A DNA stretch of 22,407 nt, taken from assembly GCA_021161055.1 (NCBI GenBank), contig JAGHBI010000035.1:1-22407 (forward strand), in the 5' to 3' direction. Source of the DNA: Candidatus Iainarchaeum sp. (GTDB lineage: Archaea > Iainarchaeota > Iainarchaeia > Iainarchaeales > DTGL01). Of the stretch, positions 6,009 through 14,103 are shown piece after piece (position 1 is the first letter of the stretch; each line of letters begins with the position of its first letter). The notes beneath the pieces are model-generated. The model saw nothing but the letters and a program-made list of their open reading frames with translations. It had not been told where the DNA came from and made no database searches. The position numbers and the translations under genes were made by a program.

Positions 6009-9000
6009 TGGTGTTCACCTCCTGCAAAACCCCTGCGTTCCTCCTCTGCCAGCTTTGCCACCTCTTTCCTTATAAGCTTCTTTATTTTCGGAACCTCGCT
6101 TAGAACGTCCCTGCTTTTGAGGTATTTCAATCTTGATATGCGTTCAAGCGATTCGAATCTTTCGATCTCTTTTGTGCGTATTACCTCAAGCTTGTTCGTT
6201 TCATCATAGAAGAATAATATAAGCTCTATTATTGCAAGCTGCTTTTCCACAGGGCAGTAGGAGTCTATTTCATGGAACGCGTTCTGCTGCAGGAAATCCT
6301 CTCTGAGCATTCTTGCAACCAGGAGCGTTAGGCGCTCTCTTTCGGGCAGGGCATCTGGGCCTACTATCTGCACAATTTCTTGCAATTCCGCTTCCTTTTG
6401 TAGCAATGCCATCGCTCTGCTTCTTACCTTCGGCCAGTTTTCGCTCACATTCTTCGCAAACCAGCTATCAGTCTGTTCCAAATATAAAGAGTAAGATGTA
6501 AGCCAATTTATTGCAGGGAAGTGCCTTCTGCTTGCGAGGTTCGCATCCAGTGCCCAAAACACCTTTGTGACACGCAGCGTGCTTTGTGTTACAGGCTCGG
6601 AGAAGTCACCGCCAGGCGGCGATACAGCGCCTATAACGCTCACAGAGCCTGTGGTGTTTGCAAGCGTTTGCACGCGACCTGCTCGCTCATAGAATTCGGC
6701 AACCCTGCTGCCCAAATATGCAGGATATCCTTCCTCGCCAGGCATTTCCTCTAACCGCGATGAAACCTCGCGCAATGCCTCAGCCCATCTTGAGGTGGAA
6801 TCTGCCATAAGCGCAACATTAAAGCCTTGATCTCTGTAGTACTCTGCAATGGTGATGCCTGTATAGATTGATGCCTCGCGAGCAGCAACAGGCATGTTTG
6901 AGGTATTTGCTATAAGTACTGTTCTTTCCATAAGGGGTTTGCCTGTTTTCGGATCGACAAGCTTTGGAAATTCCGTTAGAACATCGGTCATTTCATTGCC
7001 GCGCTCGCCACAGCCAACATAAACTATTATTTCTGCATCTGCCCATTTAGCAAGCTGGTGCTGCATCACGGTATTGTGCAGCAATAGAGGAACCATGCCG
7101 CCAATGAAGTTGTGCGTTTCAGGCACTGTGATATCATACACCGGGCTTTTTTTGTTTATTACCTTCACTTCATCAATTCTGTCGCAGAAAACATACTCTA
7201 AAGCATCTGCCAGCTGTTTTAGATGTGGTGCAACACTTATTTTATTGGCTATTCTCTGGAAGCTCTTTGCAGTTAAATTCTGGTTTACATAGTAAGCAGT
7301 GCTGGTGATTCCCTCCTTTTCCAGTTCAAAGGGCTTAGTTGTTCCCAGAATTTTCCTGAATAAGCCTGAGTTCATTGGAACGATATCGGTTGAATTGTAA
7401 AACCTTTCTTTTCTGAAATATGCTGCGATTTTTACTGCTTCTCTTGCAGGCACTTCTATTCGGAAATACTGCCTGCTGTTGACAACCTTTTCGCTTATTC
7501 TATATATTATACCGATTCTTTGCAGCAGATAGGAAATTCCTGTTAGCATATCCTTACTTGCTGTTGTAACCTCGATCCCGTTCTTGCTTATGTGCCCATC
7601 GCACGCAATGTATGCTGTCAAAAAGCTTCTTATAACACTCTCTGGTGAGGAAAAAAGCGGAGCAGGGATTTTTGCATTCCTTGATTTTTTTCTGAGTGGA
7701 TAGCCAAGCTGTGCAAGGAACCTAACCAAAGTTCTGCTGTGCACCCTTATAGCTTCGACAGTTCTCGCATAGTAAGGACTGTCTTCTACACCAAATATCT
7801 TTTTTAGCAGGTATCTAACGCGATTTCTGAGCTCTCTGTTTTTGTTGTAGAATTCAACAGTTGTCTCTCCTTTAATGCTCCCGTCGGCAAGCAGATAGCC
7901 CAAGAGCTCGGCCAGCTCTTCGTCCATATACCTTGGAATAAAAATAGGTTTTGCCTGTCTTTCTAGTTTTATCTTTTTTACTTCAAGATTGGTGCCTGCC
8001 ATTCTGAATAGTTTTTTGCAAAATGTAAGGGCTGGCTTGTTCTTTTTCAGGTAGATTCCCATCAAAATGCCGTATGAAACGCCCAGTTTCTTGGCCAGCT
8101 CCTTTTTGGTTATCTTTTTTTCTTTCACAATGGTTTCAATAATTCTGGGTATCTGGCTTATTGTTTTTTCATCAACCACCCTGCATTCAAAGTTTGCTTG
8201 CAGCTCTTTGTAAGATTCTTCCAGCCGTATCTTCCTCGGCACTATGATGAAGTCCCCTTCCCTCAACTCCTTTGCCGGTGTTTCAACAATCCTAAGCTCA
8301 GAATCAAGTTTTAGTAGCTTGTGTGCTGGCGTAAGCTTTATCCGCCTTCCAGACCTTGTTTTTATCTCAATCAATTTATCGGTATACCCTTTATACATAT
8401 GCGTTGCCACGCCTTCCCTGATTGTTTTTCCGTCAAATGTTTGTATGGTTAGCGGTGTTTCCAGTTCTATTAGTGTTTCATTTCCGTTTGCAACAATCTT
8501 TTTGCCCTTTTTCTCCGCATATTTGAATACCTCCCGGATGGGCTCAAGCTTATTGTTTACGAGTATTGGTGTATCGCCGGTTATGCATTTTCCAGAACCG
8601 AAAGGGCCTGGAATTGCTGCAGTGCCACCTTTCGGAATTGGAAAGAAGAAATCAATTATCCTCTGACCTGTGGTTAACGGTTCGTCGGGTGTAAGCTTTC
8701 TTACGTAAGGTCTGGGTTTTTTAACAGGCCATTTCTGCATTAAAGTAATTTCTTTACCATCTATCTCTGCAATCGGTTCCTCAACAGTATAGCTTCCTTC
8801 CTTTAGCCCGGTTATTGTTCCGTTTAAACCAACAGGAACAATTATTTTATGCTCAATAGTCTCGGTTTCCTTCACAGTCCCTATTATTTGCCCTTCATTC
8901 ACCTTCGTTCCATTCTTTACGGCAGGTTTGAAATGCCATTTCTTTTTTCTATCGAGAGCGGGCTCCTCGACACCGCGAGGCACAAAAGCGCCGTGCTTGG

Positions 9001-9283
9001 CGCTTATAACGTCCAGAGGCCTTTGAATTCCATCATATATACTTCCAAGCAATCCAGGGCCGAGTTCTACGCTTAATGGCGCGCCTGTTGGAAATACAGG
9101 TTCAGAAGGCATTAAGCCGGAAGTTTCCTCATAGACCTGTATTGTAGCAACATCTTTGTTAATGCGTATCACTTCACCGATGAGCTTTGCATTTCCAACT
9201 CTAACCACTTCGCCAAGCTTCACACCGAGCATGTTTTTTGCCTCTATTACAGGGCCTGAAACCCTTATTATAGTGCCTACCAT
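6005..9283 (-). CDS. atpA: A-type ATP synthase catalytic subunit A, interrupted by an intein
   Basis: The precursor is 1092 residues: 232 residues of N-extein, a 505-residue intein (233-737) and 355 residues of C-extein. The spliced product would be 587 residues, normal for this subunit, which hydrolyses or makes ATP in the A1 head. The intein splits the Walker A motif GPFGSGK|T, so no functional ATP site exists before splicing. Other extein hallmarks are the bulge region around 100-190, VGCGERGNEMTDVL just after the insertion and MADSTSRWAEALREVSSRLEEMPGEEGYPAYL further on. The start overlaps nothing (atpF stop is adjacent), with GAGGTGA just upstream inside atpF. The gene is fourth from the end of the operon. 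Confidence 0.97.
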   Translation of the reverse strand: MVGTIIRVSGPVIEAKNMLGVKLGEVVRVGNAKLIGEVIRINKDVATIQVYEETSGLMPSEPVFPTGAPLSVELGPGLLGSIYDGIQRPLDVISAKHGAFVPRGVEEPALDRKKKWHFKPAVKNGTKVNEGQIIGTVKETETIEHKIIVPVGLNGTITGLKEGSYTVEEPIAEIDGKEITLMQKWPVKKPRPYVRKLTPDEPLTTGQRIIDFFFPIPKGGTAAIPGPFGSGKCITGDTPILVNNKLEPIREVFKYAEKKGKKIVANGNETLIELETPLTIQTFDGKTIREGVATHMYKGYTDKLIEIKTRSGRRIKLTPAHKLLKLDSELRIVETPAKELREGDFIIVPRKIRLEESYKELQANFECRVVDEKTISQIPRIIETIVKEKKITKKELAKKLGVSYGILMGIYLKKNKPALTFCKKLFRMAGTNLEVKKIKLERQAKPIFIPRYMDEELAELLGYLLADGSIKGETTVEFYNKNRELRNRVRYLLKKIFGVEDSPYYARTVEAIRVHSRTLVRFLAQLGYPLRKKSRNAKIPAPLFSSPESVIRSFLTAYIACDGHISKNGIEVTTASKDMLTGISYLLQRIGIIYRISEKVVNSRQYFRIEVPAREAVKIAAYFRKERFYNSTDIVPMNSGLFRKILGTTKPFELEKEGITSTAYYVNQNLTAKSFQRIANKISVAPHLKQLADALEYVFCDRIDEVKVINKKSPVYDITVPETHNFIGGMVPLLLHNTVMQHQLAKWADAEIIVYVGCGERGNEMTDVLTEFPKLVDPKTGKPLMERTVLIANTSNMPVAAREASIYTGITIAEYYRDQGFNVALMADSTSRWAEALREVSSRLEEMPGEEGYPAYLGSRVAEFYERAGRVQTLANTTGSVSVIGAVSPPGGDFSEPVTQSTLRVTKVFWALDANLASRRHFPAINWLTSYSLYLEQTDSWFAKNVSENWPKVRSRAMALLQKEAELQEIVQIVGPDALPERERLTLLVARMLREDFLQQNAFHEIDSYCPVEKQLAIIELILFFYDETNKLEVIRTKEIERFESLERISRLKYLKSRDVLSEVPKIKKLIRKEVAKLAEEERRGFAGGEHQ
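7073..8587 (-). mobile_element. AtpA intein with LAGLIDADG homing endonuclease
   Basis: Cys233 begins the intein (CITGDTPILV, block A) and Asn737 ends it (VPLLLHN, block G), with Thr738 as the first C-extein residue. Block B has T318-P-A-H321, and block F reads VYDITVPETHNFIGG (715-729). Two dodecapeptide motifs, LLGYLLADGSI (460-470, Asp467) and SFLTAYIACDGHI (553-565, Asp562), mark an apparently intact homing endonuclease. Residues about 374-430 look like a helix-turn-helix (KKELAKKLGVSYG) inserted before the endonuclease. The insertion point, inside the P-loop of the catalytic subunit, is the site used by inteins in Pyrococcus and Thermoplasma ATP synthase genes. All splicing residues are present, so self-removal is expected. 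Confidence 0.95.
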
Positions 9284-9592
9284 TCAATCACCTCTCGCGC
9301 CGGTTGCACGTTTTACTATCGATTCAAATATGCTTGGTTCTATTCTTTTCCCTTTGCATGGAATCTCCACTATTACAGGCTTCTTGTTGAATTCGATAAA
9401 CCTTATTATTTCGTCTCTAAGGGGCTGGCATGCATCATCTATTATAAGTAAAGCGATATCCTCATCGCTTGTGAGTTCCTTAAACTGCCTTGTAAGTTCA
9501 ACTATGTTATTGGCTGCCTCAACACACCTTTTGATGCCAGCAAGTCTGAAACCAACTACTGCGCTCTTATTTCCAAGAACTGCAATCTGCAT
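9284..9592 (-). CDS. atpF: A-type ATP synthase subunit F
   Basis: The 102-residue product is the small Rossmann-like central-stalk subunit that binds subunit D. It starts MQIAVLGNKSAVVGFRLAGI, the family's usual N-terminus, and contains ALLIIDDACQPLRDEI. I chose ATG at 9592 rather than the in-frame GTG at 9601, because the protein alignment begins there and GGTG lies 9 bases upstream, across the atpC stop. The stop directly abuts the atpA start with no gap. Confidence 0.93.
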   Translation of the reverse strand: MQIAVLGNKSAVVGFRLAGIKRCVEAANNIVELTRQFKELTSDEDIALLIIDDACQPLRDEIIRFIEFNKKPVIVEIPCKGKRIEPSIFESIVKRATGARGD

Positions 9593-9593
9593 T

Positions 9594-10778
9594 TCAAGCA
9601 CCTATAAAGAGTTCTTTTATCTTCTCCTTTGGTAAGCCTTCTTTTATGCAATTGAGTATCGTTTCAATACTCTTAATCTCATGCTCTTTGAGCAAAAGGT
9701 AGCATACAAGCGGTGTTAGGCCGAAAGGCTGCTTCAGCGATATTGAGCGTATGCGCGCAACATAAAATTCATCGAGCGCCTTTTCAAAGACATAAAGGCT
9801 ATTTCCCTTCGCATAGGAGCGCAACGCATCGTTCATTATTGAGTAGTAAGGCGTACCCTGCAATGTGTTTATCGCTGATTGCAGATCTCTAGCATCTGAA
9901 AGCATTGTAAGAACTCTTTCCGTAAGGTAAAATCCTCTGCCGAGCAAAAAATCTTGCATTTCTTTATCGCCAGCACCCTCACGTATAAACCGCAATGCGG
10001 TTTTTATATTGATTATATCGTTCTGGATTCCAAATATCTCCTTTAAATACAGTGAATCCTTCATTACGCCTGCTTTTTTTGCAACCCGTTCAATAGTGCT
10101 AGCGCACAGGAGTTCTCCATAAAGGTATTTTTCAAGCGAGCGCTCAATTTTTTCGATACTTGCATCGCTTGGCAGCTCTTTAAGTATTCTGCCATAATGC
10201 GTGCTTTTCAACAGTTCAAGGGCTTCTTCTACAGTTTCAGCATCGATGAGCTTCTGCAAAAAAGCTTGCGACATTGTACTTGGCATGAGCGCTTTTACAG
10301 GCTCCTTTGTTACTTTGCTTGCCAATATTTCCTTTATATTTTCAATGTCATAGCGCGCAGACATCAGGTCAAACAAAGGCTTTGCTCTTTTCGGGCTTAT
10401 TTTTCTTATTTTTTGATAATCCTCTGCAAGGCTTAGTGCTAAACCACGTTCTATATCCTCGAGCCTCTCTTTGCCTGCCACATAGGGCTCATAAGCGCTG
10501 CCTTCAAAAGCCGCTATAACATCGCTGACAGCATAGCTTTCAGCAAGTTCTCTTATTTTGTTCTGCTTTAGCATTCGCCCGGACATCACGCGCACGCGCG
10601 TAACCGCATATGCAAAGGAAGCAATCGCTAGACTATGCTTTGCAAAGTATGCGGTCACCACAAACACTATTGAAAGCATTCCTGCCAATACGTAACTATA
10701 ATTATTCCCTATAAACCTAAGAAATTCAATCACAAAACCCATTTCTCTCACATTGCTTACAGTGTTTTTACTTCTCAT
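9594..10778 (-). CDS. atpC: A-type ATP synthase subunit C with N-terminal membrane segment
   Basis: This 394-residue subunit is the funnel-shaped coupler between the central stalk and the membrane rotor ring. The canonical domain begins near residue 54 (SFAYAVTRVRVMSGRML) and runs as repeated helical units to the end. Before it lies an extra stretch of about 50 residues with a hydrophobic segment at 27-46 (AGMLSIVFVVTAYF), which could anchor the subunit in the membrane. The start is uncertain: ATG 10778 overlaps atpE by 11 bp without a clear ribosome-binding site, while Met13 (base 10742) has GTGAGA close upstream. Either choice keeps the hydrophobic segment. Confidence 0.9.
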   Translation of the reverse strand: MRSKNTVSNVREMGFVIEFLRFIGNNYSYVLAGMLSIVFVVTAYFAKHSLAIASFAYAVTRVRVMSGRMLKQNKIRELAESYAVSDVIAAFEGSAYEPYVAGKERLEDIERGLALSLAEDYQKIRKISPKRAKPLFDLMSARYDIENIKEILASKVTKEPVKALMPSTMSQAFLQKLIDAETVEEALELLKSTHYGRILKELPSDASIEKIERSLEKYLYGELLCASTIERVAKKAGVMKDSLYLKEIFGIQNDIINIKTALRFIREGAGDKEMQDFLLGRGFYLTERVLTMLSDARDLQSAINTLQGTPYYSIMNDALRSYAKGNSLYVFEKALDEFYVARIRSISLKQPFGLTPLVCYLLLKEHEIKSIETILNCIKEGLPKEKIKELFIGA

Positions 10779-11340
10779 AGAGCTTTCTCATGAGCTCGCG
10801 CTTTATCGCTTGCTTATTCTCCTTTATAATTTCCGCAAAGTCGTTGCTTATTCTGACGCTTTTATCTGCTGCTTCAACTATTGTGCCTGGGCCTATCTTG
10901 CATACTCGCACGCTGAGCTTTTTACCTTTTGGGGCTTTTAATTTAAGCTTGTCCTTATCCTCTTCTGACACAAGCACGCAAATGCTATGCGCTGGCATCT
11001 CTGCTATCGCTTGCTTCGTTAGTTTGTTCAGAACTTTCGCATAGTTCTTGTATTTCCTTATCTTGTTCAAATCCTTCAGTACGCTAGCGATGCACTGCTC
11101 GAGCAAGCGGTCTATAAGCGCTGCTTTCTCTTTTTTCGCCTTTAGCCTTGCCTCAGCTATTATGCGCTGCTTCTCCTGCTCAGCCTTTTTCCTGGCGCGC
11201 TCAAGAATCTTTTTTGTTTCGCTGGCCGCTTTTTTCTTTGCCTCATCAAGAATTTCCTGCTCAGCCTGTTTTGCCTCGCTTAGTATGCTGCTGATTTTTC
11301 CATTCACGTCTTCCTTTATCCTGCTTATGAGCTTTTCCAT
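10768..11340 (-). CDS. atpE: A-type ATP synthase subunit E
   Basis: The 190-residue peripheral-stalk subunit pairs with AtpH to form the stator that holds the A3B3 head. Residues 1-75 are a highly charged Ala/Lys/Glu coiled coil (EQEILDEAKKKAASETKKI). The C-terminal globular part ends with the family-like pattern GPGTIVEAADKSVRISNDFAE. Length is normal. The start is 17 bp after atpK with GGTGC upstream. Confidence 0.93.
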   Translation of the reverse strand: MEKLISRIKEDVNGKISSILSEAKQAEQEILDEAKKKAASETKKILERARKKAEQEKQRIIAEARLKAKKEKAALIDRLLEQCIASVLKDLNKIRKYKNYAKVLNKLTKQAIAEMPAHSICVLVSEEDKDKLKLKAPKGKKLSVRVCKIGPGTIVEAADKSVRISNDFAEIIKENKQAIKRELMRKLYEK

Positions 11341-11357
11341 CCTTCAGCACCGCTCTT

Positions 11358-11618
11358 TTATTGCGCAAATGGCACGCCCAGTGCAACAAGGAAGATTATC
11401 ACTATCGCTATAACAAAGCCATAGATTGCTTGTGTCTCTGGCAGCGCAACCAATGTGAGTAACTTGCCAAATGAATAATCTTTCTCGCTTACGCCGCCGA
11501 TAGCTGCTGCAGCTGCAGTGCCTTGCGCTATCGCTGATAGGCCTGCGGCAATGCCGATTGCAATGCCAGCACCTATTATTGTTAAACCAAGGCCTGTTGC
11601 CAAAGCAGAATCTATCAT
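11358..11618 (-). CDS. atpK: A-type ATP synthase rotor subunit K (proteolipid, c-type)
   Basis: The 86-residue product is a single helical hairpin: helix 1 about 5-40 (Gly/Ala-rich) and helix 2 about 52-83, so it is the unduplicated form. The ion-carrying Glu61 lies in LPETQAIYGF. Gln32 in helix 1, Thr62 and Tyr66 occupy positions that serve as Na+ ligands in known Na+-type rotor rings, so Na+ coupling is possible; this is inference. The ATG overlaps the atpI stop (4 bp) with a strong GGAGGTG site inside the atpI end, in keeping with the high copy number required for the ring. Confidence 0.95.
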   Translation of the reverse strand: MIDSALATGLGLTIIGAGIAIGIAAGLSAIAQGTAAAAAIGGVSEKDYSFGKLLTLVALPETQAIYGFVIAIVIIFLVALGVPFAQ

Positions 11619-13555
11619 CGATTCACCTCCAAGGTATATTTTCTCTTTGCATAGAAAGGCTTAAACTCCTTGCCTTTGCCCTCAAAGAAATATGAAAAGA
11701 ATTCAACACAATGCAATCGCAACGGATGTATAAAAGAACTTATAATGTTAAAGATGAAGTTTGCGAGGTGAGCAAAGATAAGGAACAAAACCATAATCAC
11801 AACACCTATGTAGGGCAGTGCCAGGAGCATTCTGGCCAGAATATTTATTGCCATGGCTATTGCAAACGTAGCCAAGCCCAAAGCCATGAGCCTAAGGTAT
11901 GAAAGCGTATTGCCAAGGAAGCCTGTTATTTTCATTAAGCCTAGAGGCCCTGAACCAGCTATGAGAAGTATTGCAGTGAGAGCAAACAATGTAAGGCCCA
12001 CCGCATAGAACACCTGCGAGAAGTTTAGAGCAAGCATCAGAGCGCCTGCCTGCACAAGCAGAAAGGGCATCTTTTCTGTCAGAGCGAGCTTATAGCGGCG
12101 TCTTTTCAGAGCCTCAATAAAGCCGAGCATTATGCCTATATTGAGGTGTACCAATGCCAGGGCAAGAATTCCGGCCATGAAAATTATCATCGGGCTGTTC
12201 CCGTTCTGAACGCTTCCAAGGGGGTCAAGCAGTGCGAGCTTCTTAATATTTTCCCCGAGGAGGTCTCCGAAAAAGGAACCAAACATAAAGCCAAATATTA
12301 TTGTGGTTATGCTCCCATGCAATAGAATTTTTGATAATGCTTCATATGCCTGCGATTTCTTTGCAAGCGTTTTCAGCATGAAAATACTGAATATCAGCAA
12401 CATTATTCCATAGCCTGCATCGCTAAACGCTAAACCAAAGAATATTGGAAACGCTATCGCTATCAGAGGTGTCGGGTCAAAGGAATTATAGCTCGGCATT
12501 CCATACATCTTCACTATAAGCTCGTATGGTTTCACAAAGCCTGGGTTTTCTAATGCTATGGGCGCCTCTTCCTCTTTAAATGGGAGCTCCTCGATGTAGA
12601 AGCAGCCTTTCGTTGTTTTTTCGAGTATTTCCCTGAATTCTTTCTCATATTTAACAGGAACAAATGCATCGAAATTTGCAACGTTTTCGGTTCTGCCAAA
12701 CGCAAGCAGTGCATCCTGCCGTGCTTTTTCTATCTCCAAGGCTTCGAGAGCTGCCAAAAGAAGCTTTTCGTTCTTTTCAAGCATCTTAGCCCCTTTATTT
12801 CTGAGCTTCAGAAGTTCTGCTTCAAACTTTCTTTCCATCCCCTCAAGCTCACTGATAAGCTCTAAAGCCTTACCTTTTTTTGATGGCGGCACTATGCGCT
12901 CAAAACCAAGCTTGCGAAGCCTTCTGGTTAGCTCATCAGCCTTTTGTTTTTCAATAGATGCTATGAAAATAACCTGTTCATCTTCAACTCTGCTCAGCAA
13001 GGCAGCCTTGCTCGCTTTAAGCTCCGCTTCGATGGAACCCGCGAGCTCTCTCGGCGCTCTTCCAACAATTACTTCAATCCTTTCGAAGCCGTAAAGTAAC
13101 TCCAGGTTCACATCGAGCATGCTGATGCTCTCCAGCACCTGTCGCTCCTCTGCAATCGCTTTGATCTGCTCATTTATAGCCTTAATCTTTCTATCTAATT
13201 CTTCAACCTCCTTACAGAGGGGCTCAAGCCTTGATACAAGTTTTTTTACCTCGCGAGACCCCCTTATGCGTATTATTGGTTTCTCCCTGTAAAAGAGAAA
13301 TTCTTTGATCTGCTCTATAATATCTTTCTTCCGCCTGAATTGCGAGAGTATTGCAAGCGAACGCCTGAGCTTTGTTATATTGTAAGCAAGCGTTCTTGCC
13401 TCCGCATTCGGTTCAAACTGCTCAAGCTCGCGTTCATGCACATTCACCTCTCTTATTTCTGCAAGAGGCACAGCGTGCAAATTAGATACTACCTTTTCAA
13501 GGTCTTTGAGATGAACAATCACACCAAACTTCTTGAATCTCACGGGTTTAAACAT
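11615..13555 (-). CDS. atpI: A-type ATP synthase subunit I (a subunit)
   Basis: This 646-residue stator protein has a soluble coiled-coil N-terminal half (1-345), which holds the peripheral stalks, and a membrane half with about seven or eight segments (365-610) that forms the ion half-channels. The essential Arg of the family is visible as Arg555 in LSYLRLMALGLATFAIA. The start MFKPVRFKKFGVIVHLKDLEKVV is typical for the family. The gene overlaps atpH by 8 bp and atpK by 4 bp. Confidence 0.95.
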   Translation of the reverse strand: MFKPVRFKKFGVIVHLKDLEKVVSNLHAVPLAEIREVNVHERELEQFEPNAEARTLAYNITKLRRSLAILSQFRRKKDIIEQIKEFLFYREKPIIRIRGSREVKKLVSRLEPLCKEVEELDRKIKAINEQIKAIAEERQVLESISMLDVNLELLYGFERIEVIVGRAPRELAGSIEAELKASKAALLSRVEDEQVIFIASIEKQKADELTRRLRKLGFERIVPPSKKGKALELISELEGMERKFEAELLKLRNKGAKMLEKNEKLLLAALEALEIEKARQDALLAFGRTENVANFDAFVPVKYEKEFREILEKTTKGCFYIEELPFKEEEAPIALENPGFVKPYELIVKMYGMPSYNSFDPTPLIAIAFPIFFGLAFSDAGYGIMLLIFSIFMLKTLAKKSQAYEALSKILLHGSITTIIFGFMFGSFFGDLLGENIKKLALLDPLGSVQNGNSPMIIFMAGILALALVHLNIGIMLGFIEALKRRRYKLALTEKMPFLLVQAGALMLALNFSQVFYAVGLTLFALTAILLIAGSGPLGLMKITGFLGNTLSYLRLMALGLATFAIAMAINILARMLLALPYIGVVIMVLFLIFAHLANFIFNIISSFIHPLRLHCVEFFSYFFEGKGKEFKPFYAKRKYTLEVNR

Positions 13556-13856
13556 TTAGCAACCACTCGAAAACAGATTCTTTCATCTTTGCCGAGTTTT
13601 TTCTCATATCTTCTTCAATTCTTTTGAGTTCGCGTTTGCTCTTCGCAAGTATCTTTGCTGCTTCCTTCTTTGCCTCCTCCTGCGCTTTTTTAACAAGTTT
13701 TTCCGCTTTCTGCTGCGCTTTTGCGCGTTCATTTTCTACAAGTGCTTGTGCTTTGCGTTTTGCGTTCGCAATGCGCTCCTGCCTTTCCTGCTCTGCTTTG
13801 GCAATCTGTTCGCCTAGCTCTTGTTCAAGAACCTTGAGCCTGCGAAGTGCTTGCAT
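13548..13856 (-). CDS. atpH: A-type ATP synthase subunit H
   Basis: The 102-residue product is an almost continuous charged coiled coil (Ala/Lys/Glu/Gln-rich, including EEAKKEAAKILAKSKREL). It matches the peripheral-stalk subunit H that pairs with AtpE. It is the first gene of the operon, with GGTGA upstream of ATG 13856. Assignment rests on composition, length and its place before atpI, since coiled coils carry little sequence signature. Confidence 0.88.
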   Translation of the reverse strand: MQALRRLKVLEQELGEQIAKAEQERQERIANAKRKAQALVENERAKAQQKAEKLVKKAQEEAKKEAAKILAKSKRELKRIEEDMRKNSAKMKESVFEWLLNV

Positions 13857-13860
13857 CTAT

Positions 13861-13910
13861 TCACCAAAATCGGAAGAATTTCAGATACCTTATTTAAAAA
13901 CCACAAGTTT
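13861..13910 (-). promoter_or_regulatory. Promoter and ribosome-binding site of the atp operon
   Basis: On the minus strand a TATA-like TTTTTAAATA (13891-13900) is preceded by CTTGTGG and lies about 40 bp before the atpH ATG. Initiation about 26 bp downstream would fall near 13870, giving a leader of about 14 nt that contains GGTGA (13861-13865) ahead of the start. Confidence 0.6.
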
Positions 13911-14011
13911 TTTAAACCATTTTTTGTTTTCGAACATCCTTCTTCTTACAAATCTTGAAATCTACTTTAATTTAAACCTTAAGTTTAACAAAATTCAACT
14001 AAAAGGTAAAA

Positions 14012-14061
14012 ATTTGCACTATCGAATGCCTTATTGTGGAATCCGTTCGATCGTTGCAAAT
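14012..14061. promoter_or_regulatory. Dyad-symmetric operator-like element upstream of argS-rsh
   Basis: Left arm ATTTGCACTATCGAA (14012-14026) and right arm TTCGATCGTTGCAAAT (14046-14061) are near-perfect inverted copies, differing by one base and one insertion, with a 19-bp spacer. The right arm ends inside the TATA box region that follows. A bound dimeric regulator would be placed to help or block TBP. A smaller inverted repeat, TTAAAC/GTTTAA (13972-13988), lies further upstream. Confidence 0.5.
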
Positions 14062-14089
14062 ATATAACGCAAGCTTTAAAATAAATCCA
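14057..14089 (+). promoter_or_regulatory. TATA box of the argS-rsh transcript
   Basis: TATATAA (14061-14067, with AAA before it) is centred about 25 bp before ATG 14089. A second AT-rich block, TTTAAAATAAAT (14075-14086), is centred about 25 bp before the preferred argS ATG at 14104. Either would give a transcript with a very short or absent leader. Confidence 0.55.
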
Positions 14090-14103
14090 TGCTTCTTTTA
14101 TTT

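Noticed and set aside
5317..6075. Open frame of 252 codons on the plus strand opposite atpB
   Set aside because: It is antisense to a clear, conserved AtpB coding region and shows no recognisable domain.
6005..9283. AtpA as a fusion, misassembly or broken gene because of its 1092-residue length
   Set aside because: The extra 505 residues carry all intein blocks, sit at a known intein site, and their removal restores a normal-length subunit in frame.
9156..9635. Open frame of 159 codons on the plus strand opposite the atpA-atpF junction
   Set aside because: Both opposite genes are well supported; the frame spans their boundary and has no family features.
13972..13988. TTAAAC/GTTTAA hairpin as a terminator between atpH and argS
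   Set aside because: Both genes are transcribed away from this gap, so no terminator is needed. It is short, AT-only apart from its ends, and could be chance.
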